Assembly: GCF_900103505.1 (NCBI RefSeq)
Contig: NZ_FNIA01000015.1
Coordinates: 24,747-88,746 of the forward strand
Source of the DNA: Haloarchaeobius iranensis
Lineage (GTDB): Archaea; Halobacteriota; Halobacteria; Halobacteriales; Natrialbaceae
Direction: 5' to 3'
DNA: 64,000 bases
Shown here: one piece after another, positions 60,710 through 64,000 of the stretch
Layout of the letters: each line of letters opens with the position of its first letter
Numbering within the stretch: position 1 is the stretch's first letter
Notes under the pieces: generated by a model
The model's database searches: none
Seen by the model: the letters and a program-made list of their open reading frames with translations, nothing else
Told to the model about the DNA's origin: nothing
Made by a program: the position numbers and the translations under genes

Positions 60710-61568
60710 GGCGGACGCTCCGGGTGGTGGCTGCATCCCGGTCCGCGACCAATCACTGTCGACCTTCGAGAATGCGCAGACGGTACTCGACAACTGACAC
60801 AGTCATCATCACCTGTGACCTGTCACACGTTGTGGGAGGACGACTCAGTCGACCGCCTGCAGACGAATCGTGGTGCAGGCACCGGTGTCGACGTTCTCGG
60901 CCGACACCGCCCCGTCGCACCCCTGCACGATCCAGTAGACGAGCCACAGGCCGAGCCCGCTCCCGTGAACGAGTTGGGTCTCCTCGCCGGCACCCAGCAC
61001 CTTCCACTCCTGCTCGGGCAGCCCCGGTCCGCCGACAGGAGACGCCAGCAGGACCCCCGCGAAGGATAGACCTCTGGGCTCCCCGAGAACAGCCAGTCTC
61101 GACGGCCGCCTCGCCGGCGAGCAGCAGGTCGGCCTCGATGGCTGCAGCCGCCATCAGCACGACTTGTGGGCTGCTGTAGCGGACGTCACGTACCGCTTGA
61201 CCTAATCCGACACGCTCCCGCAGTGTCCCTGCGGCGATGATCTCTCGAAGCGCCCTTCGCCTGACCGACAGCCGTCGAGGCGCACCGCCACCGCGGCGAT
61301 GGTACGAGGGTCGCGCCGCTCCGCCGACGGTCGCGGGATGGAGCGTGGTCGCTGGCTGGGTTCACCACCGCAGTTTGGACAGCGGCGACCCCCTCGTCTG
61401 CACAGTCAAAGCGGTGTTTCAGCGTGCGAGACACTGCATCACCCTTGACACTCGCTCGCGGCGTATCGACGGGTGCCCGCCTCGTCCGGAGGCGGCCGGC
61501 AGTATCCGGCAGCGAGACCGTCTGTCATCCCCTGTCCCCACCCTGTCGATTCCGGGCCAAATCCCCGT
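60710..61568. other. 859-bp decayed region
   Basis: No intact gene. At 60845-61035 it holds the end of a histidine kinase ATPase domain on the minus strand, given as its own entry. The rest reads as mixed frames with stops; a short stretch around 61100-61240 (minus) still has halophile-like amino acid use, with AVRDVRYSSPQVVLMAAAAI, but I cannot place it in a family. Confidence 0.45.
60845..61035 (-). pseudogene. Histidine kinase ATPase-domain tail
   Basis: On the minus strand the frame ending TGA at 60845-60847 reads GGPGLPEQEWKVLGAGEE, then THGSGLGLWL-type G2 box (VHGSGLGLWLVYWIVQGCDG) and GACTTIRLQAVD. This is the end of a HATPase_c domain as in haloarchaeal kinases, with the G1 glycines and G2 box preserved. 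Upstream of GGPGLP the frame no longer resembles a kinase and no N-box or H-box is found. The intact HalX response regulator gene starts further upstream on the same strand. Confidence 0.6.
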
Positions 61569-62153
61569 TCAGCGGCCCTCGCGCTCCACGGTCTCGAAGC
61601 GGTCGAAGAGGGGGTCCGGGTCCTCGAGCACGCGGCGTGCACGACGTTCGAGCGTCGTCGTCCGCTCCCCGAGTCCCTGGTACTTCTCGTTGGCCTCCAG
61701 TTCTGCCGGCGGTAGCTCCGCCTCGAGGACCGCCCGCTTCGATTCGAGGCTGAAGTACTCCCCCAGCGTCTCGTAGCCGAGGACAGAACACTGCTGGCGG
61801 ACGGCGGCACGCACGCCCGCTCGCTCGATGGGTTTGCAGAGGTAGTCGTCGAACGGCATCTCAAGCACGTCGAAGGACGGGTCGATGGCCGTGACCATAA
61901 TCACCCGGCCGTAGTAGTCCCGCTCCTCGAGTTCCGACAGGACCTCGTCTCCCGACATGCCGGGCATGTGACGGTCGAGGAGGACCACGTCCACCTCTCG
62001 CTCCTCCACCGTCGGAAGCGCCTCCCCGCCGCTGTATGCGGTGTCGACGTCGCACACGCCCTCCAGTCGGAGGGCGTACGCGTCGGCGACCTGTTTCTCG
62101 TCGTCGACGACCAGTGCCCTCGGCTTCTCGGGCGCGTCAGAGCCGTGTTCCAT
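61569..62153 (-). CDS. HalX-domain response regulator
   Basis: A 194-residue protein. The receiver domain (about 10-125) has the acidic pair DDEK at 17-20, the phosphorylated D60 in DVVLLDRHMPGMSGDEV, Thr in RVIMVTAIDP and Lys in DYLCKPIERA. The C-terminal HalX domain (about 130-190) reads YFSLESKRAVLEAELPPAELEANEKYQGLGERTTTLERRA. HalX is a haloarchaeal output domain with helical character. A kinase remnant lies downstream. ATG at 62153. Confidence 0.9.
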   Translation of the reverse strand: MEHGSDAPEKPRALVVDDEKQVADAYALRLEGVCDVDTAYSGGEALPTVEEREVDVVLLDRHMPGMSGDEVLSELEERDYYGRVIMVTAIDPSFDVLEMPFDDYLCKPIERAGVRAAVRQQCSVLGYETLGEYFSLESKRAVLEAELPPAELEANEKYQGLGERTTTLERRARRVLEDPDPLFDRFETVEREGR

Positions 62154-62405
62154 GCGTCGTTCGATTTGTTGTGCTGGAAGTGTAATAACCACTGGCCCTT
62201 CGCTGCCGGCTCACGCGTCACTATCGTTTGCTCCGGTCGCCTCAGTGGTCACGCCGGCCACCGTGCAGACGCAGCCAAATTGATTACACAGTACCCCGAA
62301 CTATCTGCTATCACGTACTATGGCGGGTGGCGTTGGACCGCCCAGAGGACAACAGCGAGGCGTTGGGCACGAGGGCTCTGGTGAATCACCATACGGCGAG
62401 TGATT

Positions 62406-62477
62406 TTACTGTGTCACGGGTCGCTTGATGTTTCTCACGACACACTTCAGCCCGAGTTCACGAAATTCTCGGTACCA
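62406..62477 (-). pseudogene. Transposase C-terminal fragment, first arm
   Basis: On the minus strand, stop TAA at 62406-62408; the frame reads WYREFRELGLKCVVRNIKRP then VTQ. This is the C-terminal end typical of haloarchaeal IS transposases (IS5/ISH-like). Upstream it fades into unrelated sequence. Confidence 0.55.
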
Positions 62478-62482
62478 GGTTC

Positions 62483-62557
62483 GGTCACTTCCGCGAACTC
62501 GTGTTGAAATGCGCCGTGAGAAACATCGAACTCAGCAGTAGACACTCACCCCCGTGA
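62483..62557 (+). pseudogene. Transposase C-terminal fragment, second arm
   Basis: On the plus strand the frame reads FRELVLKCAVRNIELSSRHS then PP and TGA at 62555-62557. It is a second copy of the same transposase tail as in the minus-strand fragment, so the two lie head to head, with their coding starts missing between them. The arms are about 75 per cent identical over the shared 45 bases. Confidence 0.55.
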
Positions 62558-62703
62558 ATTCACGCGTCTAAACAAGGCCCTTCATTTGGGAGGAAGACCT
62601 TAGCGAGCCTATCGAGACGATGCGGCTGGTTGACCACCTGTATCTAACGGCTGTTTCAGCCCTGATTCTATGACCTGGATCTGAATTGGGACTTCTATCG
62701 CTC

Positions 62704-63636
62704 TTATGTAGAACTGTGGAACGAGTCGATTGCAACGCTATCGACGAGTGTCAGTAACGGTGCTCTCACGCGATTGAGTGACTGCAGCAAGCCGAAGGTG
62801 TAAGCGGCCTGTTCCAAGCCTTGCTCGGACAGGCCGCGAAATTTCCGCAGCCACGGATGAATCACCGACCAGAGACTCTCAACGTGGTTAATGTGGGCGC
62901 CGCCAGGCGACACATATCGTTCGTCGTGTATCACAACCCGATGATTATAGTCAAGTCTTCGATACGCTTGCAACCCATCGGTCCAGACCTCTCCCAGCGG
63001 CTGGGAGAGGTCTTCAGCCTCCTGGATTACGCTGAGAAGATCCCTCTCGAAACGAATCCCCTCCTTTACCCGTATCACGGTGAACTTGTCGCGGCAGGCC
63101 GCGACGAGCGTGAACTGATCGCCGTGGCGACCCTGCCAGCGAGTGCGTCCCCTACGGAACGATCCGCCACGAGAGCGGCTCTTGTCCTTTGTAGCCCGAA
63201 CAGACTTTGCCGCTCTCGTCGACTTCGGTCGAACCGAACACCGTTTGCTGGATTCGTGCCAAGACAGCGGGGAAGCCACGAGAGGTCGCGGCTTCCACGT
63301 CTCGGATCACGTAATAGAGGGTCTTGTACGTGCGGTCAAACAAGACCGCGATCTGGGAGATGTTCAACAGCGTATCAGCGTAGATAATGTACGCGAGAAG
63401 CACCTCTCCTGTGGTGAGGTGCTTCTCGTGGAACGGGGTCCATACGTGTATACCGGGCGGAAATCGCAGTTACGGCACCAGACACGGTCGATGTCGTCCC
63501 AGACGCGAATGCTGTGATGCTCGCAGTGTGGACAGGAAGCATCCGCCCAGAACTGCTTGAGTCGCCGCTCGATGCGAGCATCGAGCGGCTCGGTCTGAAG
63601 GGCTAAGACCTCTAAGTCCACTAGCTGGCGTAGCAT
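62704..63636 (-). pseudogene. IS1595-type transposase, frameshifted
   Basis: Three pieces of one transposase on the minus strand. Piece 1 (from 63636) has the zinc ribbon CPHCEHHSIRVWDDIDRVWC with CRNC and runs to PVYTYG. Then the frame shifts near 63446 to YIIYADTLLNISQIAVLFDR through FGSTEVDESGKVCSGYKGQ, then shifts back near 63182 to RSRGGSFRRGRTRWQGRHGD and on to HINHVESLWSVIHPWLRKF. DDE residues (Asp in EVDESGK, Asp in VWTDGLQAYR, Glu in HVESLW) are all present. The two single-base shifts make it non-functional unless reading is rescued. Confidence 0.8.
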
Positions 63637-63740
63637 CCTGCCGAAGGTTCAGTACCTCACAAAGGCTGTGTTGAATCACTAGACGGCACCAGGATGGGTC
63701 GCTAAATCAAAGGAGTTGAAGCGGAGAGATTCGGTTGTCC

Positions 63741-64000
63741 ATGACACAAATCTCCCGCTTCACTGGTGAGATTGTGCCGATAGCCCAAGTTGTTACCGGT
63801 GATGGAGACGAATCCGCCGCCCCGCAAGGTGGCGGCGGATTCGCCGACTATGCCCTCGTTTCCCTCCATTGTCTGCGGATTTACCTCGATACGTCCTACC
63901 GAATGACGATTGATCTGCTGAAGGAGATGCCACAAATAACCGGGGAGATCGGCCTCGACACGGCCGATCTCCCCTCTCCATCCACGTTGTGTAAAGCGTT
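63741..64000 (+). CDS. IS5-family transposase, N-terminal part
   Basis: ATG at 63741 opens a frame that runs off the window after 86 codons. It reads MTQISRFTGEIVPIAQVVTG, then an acidic/Gly-rich stretch, then YALVSLHCLRIYLDTSYRMT, IDLLKEMPQITGEIGL, TADLPSPSTLCKA, the N-terminal pattern of haloarchaeal IS5-type transposases. The probable left end of the element is near 63663 (GGCTGTGTTGAATCACTAG). The right part lies outside the window, so completeness is unknown. Confidence 0.75.
   Translation, partial: MTQISRFTGEIVPIAQVVTGDGDESAAPQGGGGFADYALVSLHCLRIYLDTSYRMTIDLLKEMPQITGEIGLDTADLPSPSTLCKA

Larger units (their letters stand above)
62154..62703. other. IS debris between response regulator and IS1595 remnant
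   Basis: Promoter region of the response regulator, then IS fragments. At 62371-62408 the sequence GAGGGCTCTGGTGAATCACC and following bases resemble the left end of the IS5-type element at 63663 (GGCTGTGTTGAATCACTAG). Two transposase tails facing each other follow (62406-62557), then about 150 bases with no clear content. Confidence 0.45.

Noticed and set aside
1..64000. tRNA or rRNA genes
   Set aside because: I looked for cloverleaf-like G+C arms with the conserved T-loop bases and for rRNA segments and found none I could support.

Overview
The window is from a haloarchaeon (class Halobacteria). The evidence is very high G+C coding sequence, acidic proteins, a full-length TFIIB, two bacterio-opsin-activator-type HTH regulators, HalOD1-domain proteins, a HalX response regulator, Tat-type signal peptides, haloarchaeal IS elements and an Orc1/Cdc6 gene beside an origin built from haloarchaeal-type origin recognition boxes. 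I cannot assign a genus, or say whether this is the main chromosome or a large secondary replicon.

Layout. 0-9 kb: end of a cupin gene, a small winged-helix regulator, an SDR, TFB, a sodium:solute symporter with its DUF3311 partner, a TVP38/DedA-like membrane protein, a UspA protein, then cydAB (cytochrome bd oxidase) with small membrane proteins. 9-14 kb: a sulfur block (Bat-type regulator, tandem-domain rhodanese, TusA, a stub of a flavoprotein, a full SQR-like flavoprotein, a DUF1641 protein). 14-23 kb: a copper-assembly cluster of the nitrous-oxide-reductase type (NosD, NosF, NosY, CcdA, TlpA, SafE-like, SCO, and a HiPIP-NosL fusion read divergently) with a winged-helix regulator, but no nosZ in view. 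23-29 kb: APC permease, TrkA-like protein, metallo-beta-lactamase (MBL) fold protein, amidase, an unknown internally duplicated protein, a methyltransferase. 29-34 kb: two overlapping genes for Tat-exported proteins (PKD/PPC protein, M14 peptidase), followed by a fresh IS6-type insertion. 35-39 kb: a MrfB-MrfA-like nuclease/helicase pair. 39-45 kb: MBL hydrolase, DUF4097 lipoprotein, HxlR regulator, CoA-disulfide reductase-like enzyme, HAD hydrolase, double UspA.

45-49 kb is a replication origin: orc1/cdc6 on the minus strand, an A+T-rich stretch upstream of it, one reversed origin recognition box (ORB) beside the gene and nine forward boxes over about 1.1 kb; one more box lies downstream of orc1. 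49-52 kb carries small regulatory proteins (HalOD1, DUF7344, a tiny zinc finger) and a UspA. 52-61 kb: CNNM/CBS transporter-like protein, PhoD phosphatase, lipoprotein, alpha/beta hydrolase, Bat-type regulator, tyrosine recombinase, zinc alcohol dehydrogenase, FMN split-barrel protein. 61-64 kb is decayed: a histidine-kinase tail, a HalX response regulator, two transposase tails facing each other, a frameshifted IS1595-type transposase and the start of an IS5-type transposase that runs off the end.

How it fits together: cydAB beside sulfide/sulfane-sulfur handling genes suggests respiration under sulfide or low oxygen, the Nos-type cluster suggests copper-enzyme maturation for anaerobic N2O respiration, and the several UspA and redox-sensing genes fit a facultatively microaerobic halophile. 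These links are inferences from gene order. The best-supported system-level observations are the origin, the MrfAB pair, the HiPIP-NosL fusion with its palindromic intergenic region, and the 11-bp inverted repeat found at two separate loci.
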